A stretch of 64,000 bases of DNA, from NCBI GenBank assembly GCA_013201155.1, contig CP053716.1, forward strand, positions 1,550,001 to 1,614,000. Direction: 5' to 3'. The position numbers and the translations under genes were made by a program. Below the pieces are notes generated by a model. It did no database searches and was not told where the DNA came from. It saw nothing but the letters and a program-made list of their open reading frames with translations. Below are positions 6,540 to 14,222 of the stretch, piece by piece (positions within the stretch are counted from its first letter, which is position 1; every line of letters begins with the position of its first letter). This DNA is from Berryella wangjianweii. GTDB taxonomy: Bacteria > Actinomycetota > Coriobacteriia > Coriobacteriales > Eggerthellaceae.

Positions 6540-8633
6540 GTGCGCTTCTCTGTTGCGTCGGAGATACCCGGTCGCCTGCGCGTGAAGCTGGCGGGCCCCG
6601 TGCCCGCCGAGGACATGGGGCCCTTCGAGGCCGCGCTTGCCGCCTGCCCGGACGTCGTGCATGCGCGGGTGTACCCCCGCATCGGCGAGGTGGCCGTCAG
6701 CTTCCGTGCGACCGAGGGCGCCCGCGCCCGCGTGCTCGATCACCTTGGCGGCATCGACGCCGCCACGATCGACCGCCTGCGCCCCGAGCACGCGTTCTCG
6801 CTTGCTCGTCACTCCGACCAGCTGCTGCTTGACCTGGTGTGGATTGCGGGAGCCTACCTGCTGCGCCGCTGGTTTCTTCCTATGCCGGTGTCGATGGCGC
6901 TGGGCCTGCTGGCCTATCGCCGCTTCCTCGTGGACGCGCTGCGCTCGCTGGGTCGGGCGCGGCTGGACGTTCCCGTGCTGGACGCGGCGGCGATCGGCAT
7001 GTCGCTGGTGCAGCTTGACCCCAAGACGGCGGGCGAGACCATGTTCCTTCTGGGCGTGGGCGAGACGCTTGAGGAGTACACGCAGGTGCGCTCGGAGGGC
7101 GCGCTGGTGGACGCGCTGCTGGACGTGGCCGAGAGCGCGCAGAAGGTCGAGGGCGACCTCGAGCTTGAGGTGCCTGTGTCGTCGCTGCAGGTGGGCGACG
7201 TGGTAGCCGTGCGCACGGGCATGGGCGTGAGCATCGACGGCGAGGTGATGGCGGGCACCGCCATGGTGAACCAGGCGTCGCTGACCGGCGAGCCCCTGGC
7301 TGTGGAGCGCACGGTGGGGGACCGCGTGTTCGCGGGAACCTCGGTGGAGGACGGCGAGATCTTGGTGCGGGTGACCAGCGCGCCGAACGAGACGCGCCTG
7401 CGCTCGATCGTGTCGCTGGTGAAGAACGCCGACCAGTACAAGTCGCGTCGCCAGGCCAGCCGCGAGGCGCTTGCCGACCGGATCGTGCCGTGGAACTTCG
7501 CCCTGGCAGGCGGGGTGGCCCTGGCCACGCGCAGCATGATGCGCACCTCCGCCGCCCTGGTGGTGGACTACTCGTGCGGCCTGAAGCTGACCAGCTCCAT
7601 CTCGGTGCTGTCGGCCATGAGCCAAAGCGCCAGGGCGGGCTTCACGGTGAAGGGTTCGAAGTACTTCGACGCGGTGCGCGAGGCCGACACCATCGTGTTC
7701 GACAAGACGGGCACGCTTACCGAGGCCACCCCGCGGGTGGCCAAGGTGCTGGCCTTCGGCAGCTGGGAGGTGGAGGAGGTCATCCGCCTGTCCGCCTGCC
7801 TTGAGGAGCATTTTCCCCATCCAGTCGCGCGCGCGGTGGTGAATCATGCGCGTGAGCTGGGAATCGATCATCGTGAGCGGCATGCCGAGGTGGAGTACAT
7901 CGTGGCGCACGGCATCGCCTCGACGCTGGATGGCAAGCGCGTGGTGATCGGGTCGGAGCACTTCGTGATCGCCGACGAGGGCGTGGGCATCGATGGGCGC
8001 CAGAAGGGCCGTATCACCAGGCAGCTGAAGGATCATCTGTCACCGCTGTACCTGGCGGTGGACGGTGAGCTGGTGGGCGTTCTGGGCGTGGAGGACCCGC
8101 TTAAGGCGGGCGTGCGCGAGGCGATCGACGAGCTGCGCCTGCTGGGCTTCACGCGCGTGGTGATGCTGACGGGCGACGGCGAGCGCACCGCCGCGCGCAT
8201 CGCCCGGGAGTCCGGCGTCGTCGAGTGGCGCGCCGGCCTGCTGCCCGAGGACAAGCATGCCTACGTGTCGCAGCTGAAGGCCGAGGGCCGTCGCGTGATC
8301 ATGGTGGGCGACGGCGTGAACGACGCGCCGGCGCTGGCCGTGGCCGATGTGGGCATAGCCATGGGTCAGGGCACGGCGGTTGCCAAGGAGGTGGCCGACA
8401 TCACGCTGACCGACGGCGACCTGGATTCGATCGTGACGCTGGTGAGGCTCAGCCGCGCGCTCGTGCGGCGCATGGACGCCATGTTCTTTCGCGTAATGCT
8501 GCTGAACAGCCTGTTCATGCTGCTGGGAGTGGTGGGCGCGGTCACTCCGCAGGCATCCTCGCTGCTGCACAACGCCACCACGATCGCGCTGAGCTACTCC
8601 GCCTCGCGGCCCTATCGGCTTCCGGCCAGGTAG
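6540..8633 (+). CDS. P1B-type heavy-metal ATPase with atypical metal-site motif
   Basis: A 697-residue P-type ATPase with a GTG start 2 bp after the previous stop. An N-terminal HMA-like fold (EIPGRLRVKL, about 7-60) lacks the CxxC metal site. Hydrophobic helices occupy about 85-200, the actuator motif is SLTGEP, the phosphorylation site is DKTGTLTE with Asp388, and the hinge is GDGVNDAPALAVADVGIAMG. The helix that usually carries CPC/SPC/CPx reads YSCG (Tyr344-Ser345-Cys346-Gly347), so the usual proline is missing. The family exports transition metals (Cu, Zn, Mn, Fe or others) from the cytoplasm. The substrate cannot be assigned from this motif. Only about two helices are clear near the C-terminus, as in P1B pumps. 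Confidence 0.88.
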   Translation: MRFSVASEIPGRLRVKLAGPVPAEDMGPFEAALAACPDVVHARVYPRIGEVAVSFRATEGARARVLDHLGGIDAATIDRLRPEHAFSLARHSDQLLLDLVWIAGAYLLRRWFLPMPVSMALGLLAYRRFLVDALRSLGRARLDVPVLDAAAIGMSLVQLDPKTAGETMFLLGVGETLEEYTQVRSEGALVDALLDVAESAQKVEGDLELEVPVSSLQVGDVVAVRTGMGVSIDGEVMAGTAMVNQASLTGEPLAVERTVGDRVFAGTSVEDGEILVRVTSAPNETRLRSIVSLVKNADQYKSRRQASREALADRIVPWNFALAGGVALATRSMMRTSAALVVDYSCGLKLTSSISVLSAMSQSARAGFTVKGSKYFDAVREADTIVFDKTGTLTEATPRVAKVLAFGSWEVEEVIRLSACLEEHFPHPVARAVVNHARELGIDHRERHAEVEYIVAHGIASTLDGKRVVIGSEHFVIADEGVGIDGRQKGRITRQLKDHLSPLYLAVDGELVGVLGVEDPLKAGVREAIDELRLLGFTRVVMLTGDGERTAARIARESGVVEWRAGLLPEDKHAYVSQLKAEGRRVIMVGDGVNDAPALAVADVGIAMGQGTAVAKEVADITLTDGDLDSIVTLVRLSRALVRRMDAMFFRVMLLNSLFMLLGVVGAVTPQASSLLHNATTIALSYSASRPYRLPAR

Positions 8634-8715
8634 GCTGCAGGCGTGTCGCGCGGGGGCCGTGCGTGCGGCGCTGCGACAGCCGGCGGCGCGCAGCGGTGCG
8701 TGAGCCGACGCAGGG

Positions 8716-8782
8716 GCGAAGCGCGCGGCGTCGCTTCGCGCGGGAGGCGATGAGGCAGGCGAGTCCGTGCGGCTCGCCTGCC
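8716..8782 (+). terminator. Two hairpins downstream of the P-type ATPase
   Basis: An 8-bp stem (8716-8723 with 8732-8739) is followed by a perfect 10-bp stem (8754-8763 with 8773-8782) and then GCCGTTTC. The second is the likelier terminator. The rest of the 445-bp gap to rpsB contains no ORF I would support. Confidence 0.5.
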
Positions 8783-8929
8783 GCCGTTTCGGGCGCAGGA
8801 TACAGGCTGGGGCGCAGGGCGGGGCGCGCATCGCAACGCATGTGGCGCACATGGCGCGAACGGCGCAGTTCGTATGTGTGGCCAGCGTGCAGCGCCCCGA
8901 GAAAGCGCTCATCCTCATCGAATATGTTG

Positions 8930-9078
8930 TATGATGTCTCGCGCTCGTGTGTTGTCGGATGCAGCGCACGGCTATCTATCACACATGTCGATGCGACCTC
9001 GCGCCGCCAGTGGCCACCGAAAAAGGCTGCGGATGCGGGGGATGACCGTCGGCAGAGGACCAACGAATGGAGTATGAA
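8930..9078 (+). promoter_or_regulatory. Upstream region of rpsB-tsf with possible -10 element
   Basis: TATGAT at 8930-8935 is the best -10 match before rpsB. No good -35 lies 16-18 bp upstream. If used, the rpsB leader would be about 140 nt, long enough to hold a ribosomal-protein autoregulatory site, though I cannot identify one. Confidence 0.25.
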
Positions 9079-9870
9079 ATGGCGAAAGTCAGTATCACCA
9101 CGCTGCTCGAAGCAGGAGCGCACTTCGGCCACCAGGCCCGTCGCTGGAACCCCAAGATGCGCTCGTACATCTTCGGCAAGCGCGGCGACATCTACATCCT
9201 TGACCTGAAGCAGACGCTCGTGGGCCTCGACGAGGCGTACACCTTCGTCTCCGAGCTGGCCAAAAAGGGCGGCACCGTGCTGTTCGTGGGCACCAAGAAG
9301 CAGGCTCAGGAGGCCGTGGCCGACGCCGCCAACCGCTGCGGCATGCCCTATGTGAACTCCCGTTGGCTGGGCGGCATGCTCACCAACTTCGTCACCATTC
9401 GCTCGCGCGTGAAGCGCATGGAGGAGCTGGAGGCCATGGACGCCGACGGCCGCATGGCCCTGCTGCCCAAGAAGGAGCAGATCCTGCGCCACAAGGAGCT
9501 TGCCAAGCTGCAGGCCAACCTGAACGGCATCCGCAACATGACCCGCACCCCCGACGCCGTGTTCGTGATCGACACCAACCGCGAGTCGCTGGCCATTCAC
9601 GAGGCCAAGCGCCTGGGCGTGGCCGTGGTGGGCACGCTGGACACCAACTGCGATCCCGATGACGTCGATTACGGCATTCCCGCCAACGACGACGCCATCC
9701 GCTCGGTGCGTCTGCTGACCGAGTTCGTGGCCGACGCCGTGGTGGCCGGCACCGGCGCGCCGATCACCGCTGAGGAGATGGCCGCCCCCGCCGAGGCTGC
9801 GGCGCCTGAGGCCCAGGCCGCTCCCGCCGCCCCCGAGGCTGCGGCTGCCGAGGCTCCTGCCGCCGAGTAG
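9079..9870 (+). CDS. rpsB: 30S ribosomal protein S2
   Basis: The core reads VSITTLLEAGAHFGHQARRWNPKM and continues with the S2 fold (NSRWLGGMLTNF, DAVFVIDTNRE). It binds the 30S head-body junction and recruits S1. The start at 9079 is preferred over the ATG at 9067, because GGAG at 9069-9072 lies 6 nt upstream and MAKVS is the family N-terminus. At 263 residues it is slightly longer than usual, because of an Ala/Pro/Glu-rich tail of about 30 residues (from about 234). It is followed by tsf, the conserved rpsB-tsf order. Confidence 0.97.
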   Translation: MAKVSITTLLEAGAHFGHQARRWNPKMRSYIFGKRGDIYILDLKQTLVGLDEAYTFVSELAKKGGTVLFVGTKKQAQEAVADAANRCGMPYVNSRWLGGMLTNFVTIRSRVKRMEELEAMDADGRMALLPKKEQILRHKELAKLQANLNGIRNMTRTPDAVFVIDTNRESLAIHEAKRLGVAVVGTLDTNCDPDDVDYGIPANDDAIRSVRLLTEFVADAVVAGTGAPITAEEMAAPAEAAAPEAQAAPAAPEAAAAEAPAAE

Positions 9871-9881
9871 CTCTGGCATCA

Positions 9882-9952
9882 CGGGCCTTCAGGGGGCCCG
9901 CAAGAACCATCGACTGGTTACGTCAGGGCGCCCGCCGAAGGTCGGACGCCCT
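9882..9952 (+). promoter_or_regulatory. Two intergenic hairpins between rpsB and tsf
   Basis: CGGGCC/GGCCCG (9882-9887 with 9895-9900) and AGGGCG/CGCCCT (9925-9930 with 9947-9952) can each form a short stem, with no T-run after either. They could attenuate or process the bicistronic message to adjust the EF-Ts to S2 ratio. Function is inferred. Confidence 0.35.
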
Positions 9953-9972
9953 CTGAGAAGGAAGGACCGCAT

Positions 9973-10833
9973 ATGGCAGCTATTACCGCCGCTATGGTCA
10001 AGGAGCTCCGTGAGATCACCGGGGCCGGCATGATGGAGTGCAAGAAGGCCCTGAACGAGGCCGACGGCAACATGGAGGCCGCCGTTGACGTGCTGCGCAC
10101 CCGTGGCCTGGCCGCCGCCGCCAAGAAGGCCGGCCGCGCCACCAACGAGGGCACCGTGGCCGCTCTGGTGGCCGAGGACGGCACCGCCGGCGTCGTGCTC
10201 GAGCTGAACTGCGAGACCGATTTCGTGGGCATGAATGAGAAGTTCAAGGCCTACGCCGACCGCATCGCCGGTGTGGCTCTGGCCAACTCCTGCTCCGACG
10301 TCGAGGCGCTGAAGGAGCTGAAGGACGGCGACGAGGTTGTGGCCGACATCATCACCGACGCCGTGCACGTGCTGGGCGAGAACACCAACCTGGCCCGCGT
10401 TCAGGTGCTGGCCGGCGGCGCCGTGTGCTCGTACATCCACATGGGCGGCAAGATCGGCGTGCTGGTGGGCTTCGAGCTTGAGGGCATCGAGCCTACGAAC
10501 GCCGACTTCGTGGCCTATGGCCGCAACGTGGCCATGCAGGTGGCTGCCATTTCGCCGGTGGCCGCCAACCGCGACGCCGTGCCTGCCGACGTGGTCGAGC
10601 ACGAGCGCGCCATCTACATCGCGCAGGCCGCTGAGTCGGGCAAGCCCGAGGCCATCCAGCAGAAGATGGCGGAGGGTCGCCTGGAGAAGTTCTACAAGGA
10701 GAACTGCCTTACCGAGCAGGACTACGTGAAGAACCCCGAGCAGACCATCGCTCAGTACACCGCCGAGGTGGCCAAGCAGCTGGGCGGCTCGATCAAGGTC
10801 GTCGATTTCGTGCGCTTCGCCCTGGGCGAGTAG
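9973..10833 (+). CDS. tsf: Elongation factor Ts
   Basis: A 286-residue nucleotide-exchange factor for EF-Tu. The N-terminal UBA-like domain contains LREITGAGMMECKKAL, followed by the EF-Tu contact motif CETDFVGMN (about residues 80-88) and the core domain through to the end. It is of normal length. The ribosome-binding site GAAGGA is 9 nt before the ATG. It lies 102 bp downstream of rpsB and is presumably cotranscribed with it. Confidence 0.97.
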   Translation: MAAITAAMVKELREITGAGMMECKKALNEADGNMEAAVDVLRTRGLAAAAKKAGRATNEGTVAALVAEDGTAGVVLELNCETDFVGMNEKFKAYADRIAGVALANSCSDVEALKELKDGDEVVADIITDAVHVLGENTNLARVQVLAGGAVCSYIHMGGKIGVLVGFELEGIEPTNADFVAYGRNVAMQVAAISPVAANRDAVPADVVEHERAIYIAQAAESGKPEAIQQKMAEGRLEKFYKENCLTEQDYVKNPEQTIAQYTAEVAKQLGGSIKVVDFVRFALGE

Positions 10834-10916
10834 CACGCGTTCGGGCCCTGTGCCCAGGCGAGCGAGGCCCTGATGGCCTCCTCGCGTAACTTAGTGGTGG
10901 TTCATGCCGCAATCGG

Positions 10917-10947
10917 AAGGGCCGACGGGGGTTTCCCGTCGGCCCTT
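10917..10947 (+). terminator. Strong hairpin terminator after tsf
   Basis: A perfect 13-bp stem (10917-10929 with 10935-10947) has a 5-nt loop and begins with AA and ends with TT. It can serve tsf on the plus strand and the converging araC-type gene on the minus strand. Confidence 0.75.
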
Positions 10948-11094
10948 CGCGCTTCCCTGCGGGCCGACGGGGCGACCCGTTGGTTCGCGGGCTTCCCCGC
11001 CGCTCCCTCGCGACGTGCCCAGCGGGGGGACCCCTTCGATGTCGCCCGAATCGTGCGGGCGTGCGGTCCGGGCCTTTGAGGAGGACGAGCGCGC

Positions 11095-12060
11095 TTAGCG
11101 CCGCCGCCCGCTCCACTGCAGGGGCGTGAGGCCGGTGTGTCGCTTGAACGCCTTCGCGAAGCCGCTGGGGTGGGCGAATCCCACGCGCGCCGCCACGCTT
11201 TGGGCGGGCAGCCCATCAGCCAGAAGCTCCTTCGCCCGCTGAATGCGCTCGCGCGCTATCCAGGCCCCGATCGACAGCCCCGTCTCGCGCTTGAACGCCG
11301 CGCACAGCGCGGTGCGGCTGACGTACAGGCGCGCGGCCACCCCCTCGATGGTCAGCGGGTCGCCCAGATGGGTGCGTATCAGGCTCTGAGCGCTCCTCAC
11401 CAGCCGCGACTGCGTGCACAGCCCGGCGCTTTCGTCGGCGCGGCGCACGGCGGTCACGTACTCGTGCAGCACCGACAGCATTTCCAGGCCAAGGCTTTGG
11501 AAAAACAGCTCGCTGCCATGGGCACGCATGCAGGGAAGCGCCAGGCGCTCCACGTCCGCGCGCAGCTCCGCGGGCATGTCAGCGCTGCCGGCCGCGCGCA
11601 GGTCCGCCGCAAGCTGCTCGTAGGTGAAGGGCAGGTATGCGCTCATGTCCATCAGGAACTCCGGCAGGAACACCATCGATGCGCTGCGGTATCGGCGGCC
11701 GTCGTCGAACCTCTCCACGTAGGGCCCGCGCTCGAACACCGATGCCATCACGAAGCCCTCGTCATCCCGGCACAGGCTTCCTCGCTGCGTTCCGTCGGGG
11801 AATCTGATCAGCGATGCGGACATCGTCCCGACCGAGATCACCTCGGGTCCCCGGTAGTCCATGCTCAGCGTGAGGTCGCTGCTTTTGATGTTCAGCAGCG
11901 ACAGCAGGCATCCGCCTCCCACGGGCCGACAGTCGAAGCGGCCCTCGACGGAGGAGCCGGGACCGTCATGGAAGTGCCACCAGCCCTGGTCGAAGCTGCC
12001 GATCATTCCCATGCCCAGCACTTCGGGCAGGTACACCGCGTCTAGTGTGGTGGAGCTCAT
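11095..12060 (-). CDS. AraC-family regulator, divergent from the siderophore-type ABC pair
   Basis: With the start at 12060 the protein is 321 residues, as in YbtA-type regulators. The C-terminal double helix-turn-helix spans about residues 220-318 (LTIEGVAARLYVSRTALCAAFKRETG and VGFAHPSGFAKAFKRHTGLTPLQW). The N-terminus is a ligand-sensing half of uncertain ligand. The frame stays open to an ATG at 12153 that has a GGAGG ribosome-binding site. That extension is AT-rich, uses a rare ATA codon and covers what looks like an operator, so I favour 12060 (GAGG, 4 nt before ATG). It is transcribed away from two ABC half-transporters, as ybtA is from ybtPQ, so it probably activates them in response to an iron chelate. 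That role is inferred from context. Confidence 0.85.
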   Translation of the reverse strand: MSSTTLDAVYLPEVLGMGMIGSFDQGWWHFHDGPGSSVEGRFDCRPVGGGCLLSLLNIKSSDLTLSMDYRGPEVISVGTMSASLIRFPDGTQRGSLCRDDEGFVMASVFERGPYVERFDDGRRYRSASMVFLPEFLMDMSAYLPFTYEQLAADLRAAGSADMPAELRADVERLALPCMRAHGSELFFQSLGLEMLSVLHEYVTAVRRADESAGLCTQSRLVRSAQSLIRTHLGDPLTIEGVAARLYVSRTALCAAFKRETGLSIGAWIARERIQRAKELLADGLPAQSVAARVGFAHPSGFAKAFKRHTGLTPLQWSGRRR

Positions 12061-12079
12061 GGCGCCTCGCGTTCCGGGG

Positions 12080-12115
12080 TTATCCCAACGTGCGCGCTTC
12101 TTATCCCAGCGTGCG
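12080..12115. repeat. Direct repeat, candidate AraC-family operator
   Basis: TTATCCCAACGTGCG (12080-12094) recurs as TTATCCCAGCGTGCG (12101-12115), one mismatch in 15, with starts exactly 21 bp apart (two helical turns). AraC/YbtA-type dimers bind such direct repeats. The site lies between the regulator gene and the ABC operon. Confidence 0.55.
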
Positions 12116-12377
12116 GTTCCGGTGATTTCAAAAAAGATAGCTATAGAAAACATTCATCCTCCGTGATTGTAGCAAATCGGCCCTGGCGCGCGGCTGCAAG
12201 GAGGCGGCATGCGTGAGCGCAGCCGATCCGGGAAGCGGCTCGGGAGCGCCGTCGAGGCGGCGGGCGTCGCCGTGCGGCTCCCTGGTTTTGGACGCTTCGC
12301 ATTGCCAGGTGTCTTGCCTGGTCGGTTGCTGTGCGACGAAGCCGTGCGCGCACGTGGCCCCATCGAAAGGAGACCCT

Positions 12378-14222
12378 ATGGGTTCAAAGAGCCCCCGATC
12401 CGCTGCCGCGGGCAAAGACCGTCCGCCCTCGGCAGTGGCCGAGCTGTACCGCTATGCCGGCACGCGCGCACCGCTTCTGACGGTGGGCTGCGTGCTGTCG
12501 GCCATTGCGGGCGTGATGATGGTGCTGCCCCTGGTGTTCCTGTGGGTGGTGGTGAACGAGTTCCTGGCCCCGGCAGGCGGCGTGCCCGATCAAGAGCGGG
12601 TGCTCTTCGCTGCGTGGATGGCCTTCGGCCTGGCTGTGGGCGGGTTCGTGGTGTACGCCCTGGGCTTGATGTGCACGCACTTCGCGGCCTTCCGCATTGC
12701 GGGCAACATGCGACGCGCCATGGCGGCTCACCTGGCGAAGGTGCCGCTGGGCTACTTCAGCAGCAGCTCCAGCGGCTCGCTGCGGCGCGTGATCGACGGC
12801 TGCACCGCGCAGACCGAGGACCTTGCCGCTCACAAGCTGCCCGACTTCACGGGCGCGCTGCTGGCGCCGGTGGCGTTCGTGGCGGTGACGTTCTGGTTCG
12901 ACTGGGTGATGGGTCTGGTGTGCCTGGTGCCGGTTGCGGTGGGCTTCCTGTCGCTGGGGCTGATGCTGGGAGGCGGGGCCAAGCGCGACGGCCAGTCGTT
13001 CATGGAGCGCTACCAGGCGGCCCTGGTGCGCATGAGCGCGGCGGCAACCGAGTACGTGCGCGGCGTGCCGGTGATGAAGATGTTCCAGCAGACGGTGCGC
13101 TCGTTCAAGGTGTTCCATGCGGCGATCGTCGATTACCGCCGGATGGCCACCGACTACGTGCGCTTCTGCGAGCCCGCCTACATGGTGCAGCTGGTGGCCG
13201 TGAACGGCACCTTCGCCGTGCTGGTGCCGGCGGGCATCGTGCTGGCGGCCGGCGCTGCGAACTTCGCCGCGTTCCTGTCGAACTTCATCTTCTACGTGAT
13301 CTTCTCGGGTCTGACCAGCATGCTGCTGATGAAGGTGATGTACTCGTCCGAAACGGTGATGATGGCCCGCGATGCCTTCGACCGCGCCCGCGAGGTGCTG
13401 TCCACGCCCGTGATGGAGCAGCCCTCCCAGGCTCAGGCCGCCGTTCCCACCGCCTTCGACGTGCGGCTGCAGGCGGTGGGCTTCACGTACCCCGGCAAGG
13501 ACGACCCCGCCCTGAGCGACGTGAGCCTGTGCGTGCCCGAGGGGGGCACGGTGGCCCTGGTGGGTCCCAGCGGCGGCGGTAAATCGACGCTCGCCAGCCT
13601 GGTGGCGCGATTCTGGGACCCCGCCCAGGGAACGGTGAGCATCGGCGGCATCGATGTGCGCCGCATTCCCGCCGCCGACCTTATGCGCATCGTGGCCTTC
13701 GTGTTCCAGGACGACCGTCTGCTGAAGCGCTCGATTCGCGAGAACGTGCGCATCGGTCGTCCCCAGGCCACCGATGCCGAGGTGCATGCGGCCCTTCAGG
13801 CGGCCTGCTGCGACGACATCGTGGAGAAGCTGCCCCAGGGCCTGGACACCGTGGTGGGCACGAAGGGCGTGTACCTGTCGGGCGGCGAGTGCCAGCGCAT
13901 CGCCCTGGCTCGCGCCCTGCTGAAGGACGCGCCCGTGGTGGTGCTGGATGAGGCGACCGCATTCGCCGATCCCGAGAACGAGGCGCAGATTCAGCGGGCC
14001 CTGGCCCGTCTGTGCGCCGGCAAGACGGTGCTGATGGTGGCGCATCGGCTGTCAACGGTCACGCGCGCCGACCAGATCTGCGTGCTGGACGGCGGGCGCG
14101 TGGTGGAGCGCGGCACGCATGAGGGGCTGCTGGCGGCCCGTGGGCGCTACGCGCGCATGTGGACCGACTACAACCAGGCGGTGACCTGGAAGATCAAGGG
14201 AGGCGACGGCCATGTTGCGTAA
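12378..14222 (+). CDS. ABC half-transporter A, siderophore-import type (YbtP/IrtA-like)
   Basis: A 614-residue exporter-fold protein with six transmembrane helices (about 30-310) then an ATPase domain. Walker A is GPSGGGKST, the Q-loop is VFQDDRL, the signature is LSGGECQRIALARA and Walker B is VVVLDEATAFAD. The LSGGECQR and ATAFADPENE wording is typical of the YbtP/IrtA group, exporter-shaped ABC proteins that import ferri-siderophores. The start at 12378 is chosen because AAAGGAG lies 8 nt upstream; the frame is open to 12213 but that part is not conserved-looking. It overlaps the next gene by 11 bp, and the two presumably form a heterodimer. Siderophore identity is unknown and no synthesis genes are present. 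Confidence 0.87.
   Translation: MGSKSPRSAAAGKDRPPSAVAELYRYAGTRAPLLTVGCVLSAIAGVMMVLPLVFLWVVVNEFLAPAGGVPDQERVLFAAWMAFGLAVGGFVVYALGLMCTHFAAFRIAGNMRRAMAAHLAKVPLGYFSSSSSGSLRRVIDGCTAQTEDLAAHKLPDFTGALLAPVAFVAVTFWFDWVMGLVCLVPVAVGFLSLGLMLGGGAKRDGQSFMERYQAALVRMSAAATEYVRGVPVMKMFQQTVRSFKVFHAAIVDYRRMATDYVRFCEPAYMVQLVAVNGTFAVLVPAGIVLAAGAANFAAFLSNFIFYVIFSGLTSMLLMKVMYSSETVMMARDAFDRAREVLSTPVMEQPSQAQAAVPTAFDVRLQAVGFTYPGKDDPALSDVSLCVPEGGTVALVGPSGGGKSTLASLVARFWDPAQGTVSIGGIDVRRIPAADLMRIVAFVFQDDRLLKRSIRENVRIGRPQATDAEVHAALQAACCDDIVEKLPQGLDTVVGTKGVYLSGGECQRIALARALLKDAPVVVLDEATAFADPENEAQIQRALARLCAGKTVLMVAHRLSTVTRADQICVLDGGRVVERGTHEGLLAARGRYARMWTDYNQAVTWKIKGGDGHVA

Noticed and set aside
12128-12157. Nine-codon ORF MNVFYSYLF as an aromatic leader peptide of the AraC gene
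   Set aside because: The GGAGG abuts its ATG with no spacing, there is no attenuator structure, and the stretch is better explained as promoter DNA.
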